Source: Budvicia aquatica DSM 5075 = ATCC 35567
GTDB taxonomy: Bacteria; Pseudomonadota; Gammaproteobacteria; Enterobacterales; Enterobacteriaceae
Reading direction: 5' to 3'
Assembly: GCF_000427805.1 (NCBI RefSeq)
Contig: NZ_ATYS01000011.1
Coordinates: 1-64,000, forward strand
DNA: 64,000 bases
Position 1 is the stretch's first letter, and every line of letters starts with the position of its first letter. The translations under genes and the position numbers were made by a program. This document shows positions 22,638-32,123 of this stretch, piece after piece. Below the pieces are notes generated by a model that worked only from the letters and a program-made list of their open reading frames with translations, was not told the DNA's origin and searched no databases.

Positions 22638-22664
22638 CTGAATGAAGCATATTGCCTCATTCAG
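22638..22664 (+). other. Intercistronic hairpin, rspA to transporter
   Basis: CTGAATGA and TCATTCAG are 8-bp perfect arms with an 11-base loop in the 89-bp spacer. No T-run follows, so an mRNA-stabilising or processing hairpin fits better than a terminator. Confidence 0.45.
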
Positions 22665-22697
22665 CCAAAACAACGAGATAAAAATAAGGCGTTAAAG

Positions 22698-24023
22698 ATG
22701 GCTAATCTTTCTGAATCCGAAAATAACACTCCAATTATTAAACGTGTTGCCACAGCCTCAGCCATTGGTACAGCGGCTGAATATTATGATTTCTTTGCCT
22801 ACGGTACAGCTGCTGTACTGTTTTTTGGTCATCTATTTTTCCCAAGTTCAGATCCATTAATTAGCACCCTTGCGGCATTTGCTACCTATGCCGTTGGTTT
22901 CTTAGCCAGGCCATTAGGCGGCATCGTTTTTGGTCATATCGGTGACAAAGTTGGTCGTAAAAAAGCATTAGTTATTACTATTCTCATCGTTGGTTTAGGC
23001 ACGTTCTGTATTGGCTTGTTACCAACCTACGAAAAAATTGGCATATGGGCACCAATCCTGCTGATCCTGATTCGTATTTTGCAAGGCTTTGGGGTAGGAG
23101 GTGAACAGGCTGGTGCAGTCCTGATGACAGCTGAATATTCACAACCTAAACGTCGCGGCTTCTATGCCAGTTGGGTACAAATCGGAGCACCTGTCGGCTT
23201 CCTGTTGCCGCTGGCACTATTTGCCGCACTAAATGCAACGCTATCACCTGAGCAAATGATGGATTGGGGATGGCGAATTCCATTCTTACTAAGCCTACTG
23301 TTAGTCATCGTTGGGCTATTTATTCGTCTACGCATTGATGAGTCACCCGTTTTTGAACAAATTCGTGAAACAAAGGCCGCAGAATCCCGTCCAGTTATTG
23401 AGGTTATACGAGATTTCCCGGGTATCGTTGCAAAAGGCGTTTGTGCAAAATTGATTGAAGCCTGCACCTTTGCGATGTTTACCGTTATAGTTCTGGCCTA
23501 CGCTAAAGCCAACCAACTCAATGAAACTATGCTGATGGAAACAATGATTATTGCCATCATCCTTGAGGTCATGATCATTCCAGTCATGGGGCACTTATCC
23601 GATAAGTTTGGGCGGAAACCTATCTATATCACCGGAGCCATACTGCAAGTCATCATGATCATTCCATTCTTTATGGCTATCAACCAAGATATATTCTGGT
23701 TAACACAGTTAGTCATGATTATAGTTCTGACATTTGGCCATAGCATGTGCTATGCCCCACAAGCTTCATACTTCCCTGAACTATTTCCAACACATATCCG
23801 TTGTAGCGGGATTGCCCTGATTTGGCAAACGGGCTCCCTAATTGGTAGCGGTGTACTCGGTCTGGTTGCCATCAAGATTCTACAAATGACCGGGGGACAT
23901 TACTACGGACTGGCCAGCTATGTAATCATTTTAGGGGTTATTTCTGTTATTGGCCTGATGCTGATGCCTGAAAGTGCACCACAAAAAATCGGAAAAGAGC
24001 TCCACTCGTGGGAAAAATCGTAA
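22698..24023 (+). CDS. MFS transporter, metabolite:H+ symporter family (YdfJ-like)
   Basis: The 441-residue inner-membrane protein has 12 predicted membrane segments. It has the MHS-family opening ASAIGTAAEYYDFFAYGTAA (residues 18-37), the MFS loop GHIGDKVGRKKALV (about 80-93) and its repeat GHLSDKFGRKPIY (about 299-311). Related proteins import organic or sugar acids with protons; E. coli has the MHS gene ydfJ next to ydfI and rspAB. Here I infer uptake of the substrate used by RspA and the adjacent reductase, such as mannonate or fructuronate. Confidence 0.87.
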   Translation: MANLSESENNTPIIKRVATASAIGTAAEYYDFFAYGTAAVLFFGHLFFPSSDPLISTLAAFATYAVGFLARPLGGIVFGHIGDKVGRKKALVITILIVGLGTFCIGLLPTYEKIGIWAPILLILIRILQGFGVGGEQAGAVLMTAEYSQPKRRGFYASWVQIGAPVGFLLPLALFAALNATLSPEQMMDWGWRIPFLLSLLLVIVGLFIRLRIDESPVFEQIRETKAAESRPVIEVIRDFPGIVAKGVCAKLIEACTFAMFTVIVLAYAKANQLNETMLMETMIIAIILEVMIIPVMGHLSDKFGRKPIYITGAILQVIMIIPFFMAINQDIFWLTQLVMIIVLTFGHSMCYAPQASYFPELFPTHIRCSGIALIWQTGSLIGSGVLGLVAIKILQMTGGHYYGLASYVIILGVISVIGLMLMPESAPQKIGKELHSWEKS

Positions 24024-24059
24024 TATTAAAATAACAGGTTAATGGCATCGATATATAAA

Positions 24060-24103
24060 CCTTTCGCTACATCAAACCACTTAGCCAGTGATATAGCGAA
24101 AGG
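24060..24103 (+). other. Intercistronic hairpin, transporter to reductase
   Basis: CCTTTCGCTA (24060-24069) and TAGCGAAAGG (24094-24103) are perfect 10-bp arms, with an inner CACT/AGTG stem. No T-run follows, and the next gene starts 23 bases later behind a strong AGGAGG. This is probably a structured mRNA spacer within one operon. Confidence 0.5.
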
Positions 24104-24126
24104 CCCACAAATTACAGGAGGGTTTT

Positions 24127-25635
24127 ATGAAAAGCGTTGTAATTAAACATCCAAGGAAATTGTCAAGTAAAGCGTTATTAAATCTTCCTGACAACATTGT
24201 TGTTCCGTCTTATGACAGAACCAAGATTAAACCGCGCATTGCTCATTTGGGATTTGGCGCTTTCCACCGGGCCCATCAGGCGGTGTATGCTGACCAGTTG
24301 GCTTCCCGGTTCGGCAGCGATTGGGGATTTTGTGAAATTAACCTGATTGGCGGCGAGCAGCAAATTTCAGATCTTAATGCTCAGGATTGCCTCTATTCGG
24401 TTGCTGAAATGGCATCTGAAGGCTGGTCCGGGCGCGTAGTTGGTGTCGTTTGTCAGGCAATTCATGGCGAAACAGACGGCATCGACAGGGTTCTGCAGGC
24501 CATGTCTGAACCTGAAATTGCTATTGTTTCGATTACCATCACCGAGAAAGGCTATTGCTACCAGCCGGCAACCGGAACGCTAATCGAAGATCACCCGCTG
24601 ATTCAACATGATATTGCTCATCCGCAGGCGCCGAAATCAGCGCCCGGGGTTATTGTTGAGGCACTTCGTTTACGACGTAAGCGTCAGCTACCCGCATTTA
24701 GCGTTATGTCATGCGACAATATGCCGGAAAACGGCCACGTTACCCGCAACGTAATTTTAGGTTTAGCCAAGCTGCAAGACGCCGATTTAGCGAAATGGAT
24801 TGAAGACCATGTCAGTTTCCCGTCAACCATGGTTGATCGTATCGTCCCTGCCGTCACAGCGGAAACCTTAGCAAAAGTCACACAACAGCTTGGAGGCATA
24901 GAAGATCCGGCGGGCGTTGCCTGTGAGCCTTTCCGTCAGTGGGTTATTGAAGATAACTTCGTTAACGGCCGCCCGGAGTGGGAAAAAGTGGGCGCTGAAT
25001 TGGTACAGGATGTATTACCGTTCGAAGAAATGAAACTGCGCATGCTCAATGGCAGTCACTCTTTCTTAGCCTATCTGGGCTATCTGGCCGGTTACCAGCA
25101 TATTAATGACTGTATGCAGGATGACAACTATGTCGCCACAGCCCGCCACCTGATGCTTAATGAACAAGCTCCGACCCTAAGAACCAAGGGGGTCGATCTA
25201 GCGGCTTACGCTGACTCGCTGATTCGCCGCTACCGCAACACCGCGCTGAAGCATCGGACATGGCAGATTGCCATGGACGGTACGCAAAAATTACCACAAC
25301 GTATGTTGGATTCCGTCCGCTACCATTTAACGCATAACAGCAACTTTGACTGTTTAGCTTTAGGTATTGCAGCATGGATGCGCTATGTCGGCGGCATTGA
25401 TGAACAAGGCCAGGCCATTGAAGTCAGCGATCCCCTGCTGAATCAAATACAAACGCTGGTTGGCGAAAGCCCGCAAGGGGAGCTGAGAGTTAAAGCATTA
25501 TTATCTCTGGAAGTGGTATTTGGTAAAGATTTACCTATAAATCAACGATTCGTTAGTGAAGTGACTAATGCCTATCAGAATTTACTTAAATTAGGCGCCC
25601 GCGAATCCGTGGCTAAATTGGCACAACGTATTTAA
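24127..25635 (+). CDS. ydfI: Mannitol dehydrogenase-family oxidoreductase (fructuronate reductase/YdfI type)
   Basis: These NAD(P)-dependent polyol/uronate dehydrogenases interconvert D-fructuronate and D-mannonate or similar pairs. The 502-residue product has the nucleotide-binding segment [21 protein letters not shown] (about 37-57), [11 protein letters not shown] (about 195-205), and the catalytic region [21 protein letters not shown] (about 302-322) with Lys, Asn and His of the family. A perfect AGGAGG precedes the ATG. With RspA it makes a two-step path from fructuronate to 2-keto-3-deoxygluconate. The symbol is by similarity and neighbours; UxuB is the alternative. Confidence 0.8.
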   Translation: MKSVVIKHPRKLSSKALLNLPDNIVVPSYDRTKIKPRIAHLGFGAFHRAHQAVYADQLASRFGSDWGFCEINLIGGEQQISDLNAQDCLYSVAEMASEGWSGRVVGVVCQAIHGETDGIDRVLQAMSEPEIAIVSITITEKGYCYQPATGTLIEDHPLIQHDIAHPQAPKSAPGVIVEALRLRRKRQLPAFSVMSCDNMPENGHVTRNVILGLAKLQDADLAKWIEDHVSFPSTMVDRIVPAVTAETLAKVTQQLGGIEDPAGVACEPFRQWVIEDNFVNGRPEWEKVGAELVQDVLPFEEMKLRMLNGSHSFLAYLGYLAGYQHINDCMQDDNYVATARHLMLNEQAPTLRTKGVDLAAYADSLIRRYRNTALKHRTWQIAMDGTQKLPQRMLDSVRYHLTHNSNFDCLALGIAAWMRYVGGIDEQGQAIEVSDPLLNQIQTLVGESPQGELRVKALLSLEVVFGKDLPINQRFVSEVTNAYQNLLKLGARESVAKLAQRI

Positions 25636-25676
25636 ATCGTCATGATTATTTAATCATTTTATATGAAATATCTAAT

Positions 25677-25706
25677 AAGGCACCTGCGGGTGCCTTCAAT
25701 TTTTTA
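25677..25706 (+). terminator. Terminator after the ydfI-like gene
   Basis: AAGGCACC and GGTGCCTT (8-bp arms, loop TGCG) are followed by TCAATTTTTT, a good intrinsic terminator ending the rspA-MHS-ydfI unit. Confidence 0.85.
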
Positions 25707-25866
25707 AGGGCATTATCAATATCAAAAGCATGAATTAAAGGTGCCGATCAGCAATTAAATTTATCAGATAGTGATATTCATATGGAATTAAGTTAGCGAA
25801 ACCTCGAACAAATACCTCTATAATGCAAAAATATTGCTAATAACAATAAAGGCATAAATAAGTCTA

Positions 25867-26556
25867 ATGACCATTGTCTACCCATTCACTACCAATGAAC
25901 CGGTTAATCAGCAAATATACCGACTGCTAAGACAGGAAATCGTTGATTGTACGATCCGTCCGGGGACTTTGTTGTCAGAAAAAGAAATTTCAACAAGGTT
26001 TAACGTATCAAGACAGCCGGTCAGAGAAGCCTTTATTAAGCTCTCGGAAACAGGACTAGTCCAGATATTGCCTCAGCGCGGTACCTTCGTTATGAAGATA
26101 TCAGCCAAACGCGTCGCTGACGGGCGCTTTATTCGTGAGGCGGTAGAATCTGCGATTATTCGCCGGGTCGCATTAGCGATTACGCCGGAACACTTGCTGC
26201 AATTAAAACATAACTTACACCGCCAAGAACTGGCCGCAAGCAATAAGCGCACTAAAGAATTTCTAGAGTTGGATGACGAGTTCCACAGAACCTTTACCCA
26301 AATTATTGACTGCCCAATGGCATGGGAAACCATCGAAAGCATTAAAGCAACAATGGACCGGGTTCGTTTTATGAGCCTTGCTGATGTATCTCCGCCAGAA
26401 AGCCTGATTGAGCAGCACTATAAAATCTATCACGCATTAGAAAAGCACGACCCCGATGAGGCTGAAAATGCTATCCACCAGCATCTGATCGAAATGGTTT
26501 CAACCCTGACGACAATTTCAAGCCGTAATACAGACTGGTTTGAACCGAACGAGTAA
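25867..26556 (+). CDS. rspR: GntR/FadR-family regulator, RspR-like
   Basis: This local repressor or activator has an N-terminal winged helix and a C-terminal FCD effector domain. The 229-residue product has VNQQIYRLLRQEIVDC, the HTH TLLSEKEISTRFNVSRQPVREAFIKL (about residues 38-63), the wing LPQRGTFV, and FCD-domain histidines in DDEFHRTF and QHL. It is closely similar to E. coli RspR (YdfH), which controls rspAB. It is transcribed separately, beyond the terminator, so I infer that it regulates the rspA operon. Confidence 0.87.
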   Translation: MTIVYPFTTNEPVNQQIYRLLRQEIVDCTIRPGTLLSEKEISTRFNVSRQPVREAFIKLSETGLVQILPQRGTFVMKISAKRVADGRFIREAVESAIIRRVALAITPEHLLQLKHNLHRQELAASNKRTKEFLELDDEFHRTFTQIIDCPMAWETIESIKATMDRVRFMSLADVSPPESLIEQHYKIYHALEKHDPDEAENAIHQHLIEMVSTLTTISSRNTDWFEPNE

Positions 26557-26576
26557 TCATCCAGCTTTCGGATAAA

Positions 26577-26602
26577 AAAAGCGGCATTTATCAGCCGCTT
26601 TC
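26577..26602. terminator. Terminator between rspR-like gene and yjgR
   Basis: AAAGCGGC and GCCGCTTT arms around about 8 bases lie between convergent genes, with an A-run before the left arm that gives a T-run for yjgR. Confidence 0.75.
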
Positions 26603-26626
26603 TTTGATCTGCACAGCCAGAATTTG

Positions 26627-28141
26627 TTATTTCTTCCTGCCACCTAAAATGCTACCTAGAATGCCACGAACAATCTGATTGCCCAATTGGCGAGTCATGG
26701 ATTTGGCCGCAGTCTGAACGATGCCATCTTTTTTCCCGCCCCTCGGTCCGGTTGTGCCGAACAGAATGTCACTCAAGCCGCCAAACAATCCGCCGTCGTT
26801 ACTCTCCGCTTGCTTGCCGGCAGGTGAACGAGGCGAGCCTGCTGGCTCATTTTCTGCCGCGGAAGATGCACCCGCCAAAAGTTTTTCGTAAGCTGATTCA
26901 CGATCGATCATATCTTCATAGCGACCGTAAAGTGGAGAATGGTTCACCAAGTTATTGCGTTCATCGTCAGTCAATGCCCCCATTCGCGAACAGGGAGCAA
27001 TAACAAATCCACGCTCAACCACATTCGGGCGGCCTTTCTCATCAAGAAAAGAAATTAATGCTTCACCAACGCCCAGCTCGGTAATTGCCTGCTCAGCGCT
27101 AAATGCCGGATTGGCTCTCATTGTTTCTGCCGCGGCTTTGACTGCTTTTTGATCCCGTGGAGTAAAAGCACGAAGGGCATGTTGAACGCGGTTACCCAGT
27201 TGGCCGAGTACGCTATCAGGAATATCCAGCGGATTTTGAGTCACAAAATAGACGCCCACGCCCTTAGAACGGATCAGGCGAACAACTTGCTCAATTTTCT
27301 GTAGCAGCGCCGCCGGAGCATCACTAAATAACAGATGGGCCTCATCAAAGAAAAAGACCACTTTCGGCTTATCCATATCGCCAACTTCAGGCAAATGCTC
27401 AAAAAGCTCTGACAGCAGCCACAATAAGAAAATTGCGTACAATTTTGGCTGGTTATAGAGTTTATCCGCTGCCAGAATATTCACGATGCCTTGACCGGAT
27501 GCATCAGTCTTAATCAGATCGAAAATATCCAACATTGGCTCGCCAAAGAAAGACTCTGCCCCTTGCTGTTCAAGCGTTAACAATCCACGCTGAATTGCAC
27601 CAATAGAGGCACTGGAAATATTGCCGTATTCCGTCTGAAACTGCTTCGCATTATCGCCAACAAATTGCACCATGGAACGCAGGTCTTTCATATCGAGTAA
27701 CAATAGACCTTTATCATCGGCAATTTTAAACACTAATTGTAAAACACCGGATTGAACATCATTAAGATTCAACAGCCGGCCCAATAAGATCGGCCCCATA
27801 TCAGACACGGTAGCTCTCACCGGGTGTCCTTTCTCACCAAAAACATCCCAGAAAACGGTCGGACATGCCGCCGGTTGCCAATCCGTTACCTTTAGCGCAT
27901 CCAATCTAGACTGAAGCTTTGGTGATAATACGCCCTGGGCAGCAATACCAGACAGATCGCCTTTAACATCGGCCATAAAAACAGGAACGCCAATCCGGGA
28001 AAAACTTTCCGCCATTTTCTGCAACGTCACCGTTTTTCCGGTTCCCGTTGCGCCGGTAATCAATCCATGACGGTTAGCCAGTGCAGGCAAAATGGCCAAC
28101 GCTAATTCATTACTTTTGGCGATAACAAGAGGTTCAAACAT
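26627..28141 (-). CDS. yjgR: HerA-like ATPase, DUF853 family (YjgR)
   Basis: The 504-residue cytoplasmic P-loop ATPase is related to the C-terminal part of HerA/FtsK-type helicases. Walker A is GATGTGKT (about residues 30-37), Walker B is in [13 protein letters not shown] (about 268-280), and YFVTQNP (about 308-314) is a sensor-like motif. The glycine/lysine-rich C-terminus [12 protein letters not shown] fits the family. E. coli YjgR (about 500 residues) lies elsewhere on the chromosome and its function is not established. Confidence 0.9.
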   Translation of the reverse strand: MFEPLVIAKSNELALAILPALANRHGLITGATGTGKTVTLQKMAESFSRIGVPVFMADVKGDLSGIAAQGVLSPKLQSRLDALKVTDWQPAACPTVFWDVFGEKGHPVRATVSDMGPILLGRLLNLNDVQSGVLQLVFKIADDKGLLLLDMKDLRSMVQFVGDNAKQFQTEYGNISSASIGAIQRGLLTLEQQGAESFFGEPMLDIFDLIKTDASGQGIVNILAADKLYNQPKLYAIFLLWLLSELFEHLPEVGDMDKPKVVFFFDEAHLLFSDAPAALLQKIEQVVRLIRSKGVGVYFVTQNPLDIPDSVLGQLGNRVQHALRAFTPRDQKAVKAAAETMRANPAFSAEQAITELGVGEALISFLDEKGRPNVVERGFVIAPCSRMGALTDDERNNLVNHSPLYGRYEDMIDRESAYEKLLAGASSAAENEPAGSPRSPAGKQAESNDGGLFGGLSDILFGTTGPRGGKKDGIVQTAAKSMTRQLGNQIVRGILGSILGGRKK

Positions 28142-28275
28142 CAGAATGGGTCCTATTTAAAATGATTAACCACATACAGTATAAATGAGCGGGCAAAGAA
28201 CATGAGTAAAAATCCACTAACGTAAATCCCGATAAATATTCCATTAACAATATCTATCACTTCATCATGAAACAG

Positions 28276-28319
28276 TCCCCTTCTCCATAGGTGAATCCAT
28301 TCACCTATGGAGAAGGGGA
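28276..28319. repeat. Long palindrome with 21-bp arms
   Basis: Two perfectly complementary 21-base arms (28276-28296 and 28299-28319) are separated by only CC, between yjgR and the dehydrogenase gene. The arms start TCCCCTTCTCC and end GGAGAAGGGGA. This is far too long to be chance; there is no T-run, so it is not a simple terminator. It could be a small palindromic repeat unit or a remnant of a miniature mobile element. Confidence 0.8.
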
Positions 28320-28381
28320 TTAAATGGGGATTAGGATCACGGTAATTTTTAGGCTTTTTCTATTATAATCAAGGCTAAAGA

Positions 28382-28409
28382 AGTACATAAATAAAGTGTG
28401 AGTACATAA
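28382..28409 (+). promoter_or_regulatory. Direct repeats before the dehydrogenase gene
   Basis: AGTACATAA occurs at 28382-28390 and again at 28401-28409, a 19-base period (about two helical turns), ending just before AAGGAAAC and the ATG. It could be a regulator half-site pair; no regulator is identified. Confidence 0.35.
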
Positions 28410-28422
28410 TAAGGAAACACTA

Positions 28423-31251
28423 ATGGAAGCATCCTACCAACCTTTTTATCGTGAGCTGAGTCGTTTTATTGCTAAAGAGTGTATTTTTACCGACCCTTCC
28501 AGAACAATGGCTTATGGCACCGATGCCAGTTGCTATCGATTAATTCCTCAAATTGTTGTCAGGCTCGACAGCGAAAGAGAAGTTCAGCAAACGTTGGTTC
28601 TGGCTCAGAAATATAAACTTCCGGTCACCTTCAGAGCTGCGGGTACAAGTTTATCCGGCCAGGCGATTACTGACTCAATTCTTATTACGCTAGGCGATAA
28701 CTGGCGGCAGTATAAGATTTTTGGCGATGCAGGTTATATCAGACTCAAGCCCGGCGTTATTGGTGCCGACGCTAATCGCTACCTTGCCCCCTTTGGCCGA
28801 AAAATTGGCCCGGATCCGGCATCCATTGATGCCTGTAAAATTGGCGGCATTGCCGCCAACAATGCCAGCGGAATGTGTTGTGGTACGGCCCAGAACTCTT
28901 ACCAGACACTCCATGCCATGCGCCTGATTCTGGCCGACGGCACACTAATTGATACTGCCGACAGTGAGTCTATTGCCGCTTTTAAAAAGACCCACGGCCC
29001 AATGCTGGCACAGCTTCAGAGCTTATCTCAGCAGACTAAAGCCAATCCGCATTTGGCCGACCTTATCCGTCATAAATACCGGTTGAAAAACACTACCGGT
29101 TACAGCCTGAATGCGTTGGTTGATTTTGACGATCCGCTGGATATCCTGACCCATTTAATGATTGGTTCTGAAGGTACCCTTGGATTTATTGCTGAAATCA
29201 CCTATGAAACCGTAGAAGAGCACCAATTTAAAGCCTCAGCACTGTTTGTATTCAGCGATATTGAAACCGCCTGTGAAGCTACCCGAATTCTGAAAAAACA
29301 ACCCGTTTCGGCCGTTGAACTCATGGACAGAGGCGCATTAGCCTCGGTTGAAAATGAGGATGGACTGCCTGACTTTATGCCACTTCTGACGGACGACGCC
29401 ACCGCATTGCTGGTTGAAGTCAGAGGGGCAGACCAAGAGACACTACAGAATAAGATGGCACAAATTATGTCATCTATCGCTGAATTCAATTTAGAACAAC
29501 AGGTACCATTCACCGACAAGCCGGAAGAATTTGGTCGCCTGTGGGCTATCCGTAAAGGCATATTCCCGGCTATCGGTGCCGTTCGTCCGGTAGGCTCAAC
29601 GGTCATTATTGAAGATGTCGCGTTCCCGATTGAGCAGTTGGCTGATGGTGTGAAGGATCTGCGAAAACTGTTTATCAAACATGACTATAACGCTGTTATT
29701 TATGGTCATGCGCTAGATGGCAATATGCACTTTGTATTCCAGCAATCTTTCGATACGCCGCAGCAAGTCACCCGCTATCAGGAATTTATGGAGGCTATCG
29801 CCCATCTGGTTGCGGTGGAATACAAAGGATCTCTTAAAGCTGAACACGGAACAGGCCGGAATATGGCGTCCTTCGTTGAGCTGGAATGGGGAAATGAAGC
29901 CTATGAGCTGATGTGGCAACTGAAGAATCTGCTCGACCCGCAGCACCTTCTAAGCCCCGGCGTACTGCTTAACCGCGATAATCAAGGGCACCTGAAAAAT
30001 CTAAAACTATTACCGGCGGCTGATAAGCGAGTTGATAGTTGTATTGAATGTGGATTCTGTGAACCGGTATGCCCGTCTACCGCACTGTCATTTACCCCGC
30101 GCCAGCGTATTGTTATCTGGCGTGAAATAAACCGCCTGCGTCGCAGCGGTGATGATAATAAGCGATTAAAACTGCTAGAAAAAGATTTCCGCTATTTAGG
30201 TGATGATACCTGTGCAGCAACGGGCTTATGCGCCCGCCGTTGCCCGGTAGGCATTAATACCGGAGAACTGATCAGAGATATCCGGACTCAGCGCAATATG
30301 CGCCACGAGAAGGTCGCACGTTGGACCGCCAGTCACTTCACGACGATTACCGGAGGTGCACGTCTGGCTCTCAATACGGTAGCCGGAGCCAGCAAACTCA
30401 TTGGTCCTCAGCGTATGGGGAAAGTCACCAAAGCGCTGTACACCCTAAGCGCAGGAAATATTCCATTATTAACCCCGGCGTTCCCGCGCGGCACCTCATG
30501 CCCACAGCCCCCTAAACTGAGCACCGGTGATGAGAAAGTCGTCTATCTGCCAAGCTGTGCCACCCGCACCATGGGTGCGGCCGTCACCGATCCAGATCAA
30601 CGGCCATTAACACAAGTGGTTGAACAACTGCTCACTAAGGCCGGATTCAGTATTATCTATCCTGAAGGTTTAGATAGTTTATGCTGCGGAATGCCTTATA
30701 ACAGTAAAGGTATCAAGACGGTAGCAGCAGAACGGCTTGCTGATATGGAACAGGCATTATGGCAAGCCAGTGAACAAGGTAAGTACCCGATACTGATTGA
30801 TACCAGCCCTTGTGCGCTGCGGGCAGTGGAAGGTTTTACTAAGCCGATGGCACTGTTTGAACCTATTGGCTTCGTTAATCACTACCTGACGGATAAATTG
30901 GAGTTTATACCAGAAGACAAACCGGTGATGATGCATGTTACCTGCTCCAGCGTAAAAATGGGTCTGTCTGCACCAATGAAAGCGCTGCTTGACCGTTGCT
31001 GTAAGCAAGTTGTTATTCCTGACGGAATCCACTGCTGTGGATTTGCCGGTGATAAGGGTATGAAAACTCCTGAGCTGAATGCCAGCGCTTTACGGTTACT
31101 TAATCAGCAAGTACCTACTAACTGTACTGAAGGTGTATCAAACAGCCGGACCTGTGAAATAGGACTGTCGGAACACTCAGGTGTACCTTACCGCTCAGTG
31201 CTGTACCTGGTTGATCGGGTCACTAAGCCTCTGCCTAAAACAATAAGTTAG
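28423..31251 (+). CDS. FAD/Fe-S D-lactate dehydrogenase-type oxidoreductase (Dld-II-like)
   Basis: This 942-residue multidomain oxidoreductase has an N-terminal FAD-binding type 4 domain (about 35-245; FRAAGTSLSGQA, GGIAANNASGMCCG), an FAD-oxidase C domain (about 260-525; HALDGNMHFVF, KAEHGTGRNM), two ferredoxin-type clusters (CIECGFCEPVCP from Cys540; CAATGLCARRCPVG near 600) and two CCG-type domains (LPSCATR, CCGMPYN; HVTCSSVKMG, CCGFAGDKG). The arrangement matches the quinone-linked D-lactate dehydrogenase Dld-II known from Shewanella, not YdiJ (about 1018 residues). A related D-2-hydroxyacid substrate is possible. No dedicated transporter or regulator lies adjacent. Confidence 0.82.
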   Translation: MEASYQPFYRELSRFIAKECIFTDPSRTMAYGTDASCYRLIPQIVVRLDSEREVQQTLVLAQKYKLPVTFRAAGTSLSGQAITDSILITLGDNWRQYKIFGDAGYIRLKPGVIGADANRYLAPFGRKIGPDPASIDACKIGGIAANNASGMCCGTAQNSYQTLHAMRLILADGTLIDTADSESIAAFKKTHGPMLAQLQSLSQQTKANPHLADLIRHKYRLKNTTGYSLNALVDFDDPLDILTHLMIGSEGTLGFIAEITYETVEEHQFKASALFVFSDIETACEATRILKKQPVSAVELMDRGALASVENEDGLPDFMPLLTDDATALLVEVRGADQETLQNKMAQIMSSIAEFNLEQQVPFTDKPEEFGRLWAIRKGIFPAIGAVRPVGSTVIIEDVAFPIEQLADGVKDLRKLFIKHDYNAVIYGHALDGNMHFVFQQSFDTPQQVTRYQEFMEAIAHLVAVEYKGSLKAEHGTGRNMASFVELEWGNEAYELMWQLKNLLDPQHLLSPGVLLNRDNQGHLKNLKLLPAADKRVDSCIECGFCEPVCPSTALSFTPRQRIVIWREINRLRRSGDDNKRLKLLEKDFRYLGDDTCAATGLCARRCPVGINTGELIRDIRTQRNMRHEKVARWTASHFTTITGGARLALNTVAGASKLIGPQRMGKVTKALYTLSAGNIPLLTPAFPRGTSCPQPPKLSTGDEKVVYLPSCATRTMGAAVTDPDQRPLTQVVEQLLTKAGFSIIYPEGLDSLCCGMPYNSKGIKTVAAERLADMEQALWQASEQGKYPILIDTSPCALRAVEGFTKPMALFEPIGFVNHYLTDKLEFIPEDKPVMMHVTCSSVKMGLSAPMKALLDRCCKQVVIPDGIHCCGFAGDKGMKTPELNASALRLLNQQVPTNCTEGVSNSRTCEIGLSEHSGVPYRSVLYLVDRVTKPLPKTIS

Positions 31252-31284
31252 TCAGTGCTTACCGCTTTTAGCTAAAGCTTCTCT

Positions 31285-31318
31285 GATAAAAAAAGCGCCA
31301 TCAGGCGCTTTTTTTATC
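31285..31318. terminator. Bidirectional terminator, dehydrogenase/ppiA
   Basis: Fifteen-base perfect arms (GATAAAAAAAGCGCC and its complement) around ATCA give T-runs in both directions between convergent genes. Confidence 0.92.
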
Positions 31319-31334
31319 ATTATCAGATTGACCG

Positions 31335-31901
31335 TTATGGCAAAATCTTCGCAGAAGTAATCACAATGGGTGTGACCGGAACATCCTGGTGACCACTGAC
31401 AGATTTAGTCGGAGCCGCCATCATTTTATCAACAACGTCCATGCCTTTAACAACTTTGCCAAATACCGCATAACCAAAGCTATCCGGGGTATTATCCAAA
31501 AACTCATTATCTACAACGTTAATAAAGAACTGGCTGGTTGCACTATCTACCACATTGGTACGGGCCATCGCTACCGAGCCTCTGACGTTTTTCAGCCCGT
31601 TTTTAGCTTCATTAGTAATCGGCGCGTTTGGTTTCTTTTGATTCATATCAGCGGTGAATCCGCCACCTTGGGCCATAAAGCCGGGGATTACGCGATGAAA
31701 AATAGTATCGTTATAGAAACCATCGTTAACATAAGCAACGAAGTTTCTGACAGAAACCGGGGCCTTGTCGCTATCAAGCTCAATCTCAATATTGCCCGCA
31801 GTGGTAGTCAATAAAACATGGGGGTTTGCAGCCAGTGCCGCTGGCGCAATAAACACCAGTGAAAACAGTGCTGCCAAAGTAATACAGATACGTTTAAACA
31901 T
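31335..31901 (-). CDS. ppiA: Periplasmic cyclophilin-type peptidyl-prolyl isomerase A
   Basis: The product is 188 residues with a signal peptide ending APAALA (about residue 24). The cyclophilin core includes [16 protein letters not shown] (catalytic Arg, Phe, Met, Gln), [10 protein letters not shown] and [13 protein letters not shown], close to E. coli PpiA (190 residues). It is a monomeric periplasmic folding enzyme. In E. coli ppiA follows argD-pabA-fic-yhfG; here about 10 kb of other genes lies between argD and ppiA. Confidence 0.97.
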   Translation of the reverse strand: MFKRICITLAALFSLVFIAPAALAANPHVLLTTTAGNIEIELDSDKAPVSVRNFVAYVNDGFYNDTIFHRVIPGFMAQGGGFTADMNQKKPNAPITNEAKNGLKNVRGSVAMARTNVVDSATSQFFINVVDNEFLDNTPDSFGYAVFGKVVKGMDVVDKMMAAPTKSVSGHQDVPVTPIVITSAKILP

Positions 31902-31986
31902 GGGTACACACCTTATTGTTATTTAGACTAATCGATTTTAACTTTAGGGGATTTTAGAGTCTTTAGCCATCATCGGCTACTGATTT

Positions 31987-32030
31987 ATACCTAAAATCAT
32001 TCGAGTTGTCGGTAGGCGGTCAGGGAATAT
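31987..32030. repeat. Fragment of a Yersinia/Serratia-type intergenic repeat (copy A)
   Basis: The stretch beginning ATACCTAAAATCATTCGAG and continuing GTTGTCGGTAGGCGG resembles the end of a dispersed intergenic repeat I recall from Yersinia and Serratia (ACTCAAAATAATTCAAGTTGCAGG..). A second related start occurs at 49243. Identification is from memory and needs a search. Confidence 0.4.
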
Positions 32031-32072
32031 ATTCCAGTTTAGTGCTTATCTGGAATAGTCGCCGGATAAAAC

Positions 32073-32103
32073 AAAGGGCTTCAATAAAATATTGAAGCCC
32101 TTT
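32073..32103 (-). terminator. Terminator after codA
   Basis: AAAGGGCTTCAAT and ATTGAAGCCCTTT are 13-bp perfect arms with a 5-base loop. On the minus strand they are followed by GTTTTATCC, 21 bases past the codA stop. Confidence 0.85.
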
Positions 32104-32123
32104 AGTTCACTCAACAAAAATGC

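Noticed and set aside
28276-28319. Palindrome and REP-like unit considered as CRISPR repeat
   Set aside because: Single copies, with no spacer-repeat periodicity and no cas genes.
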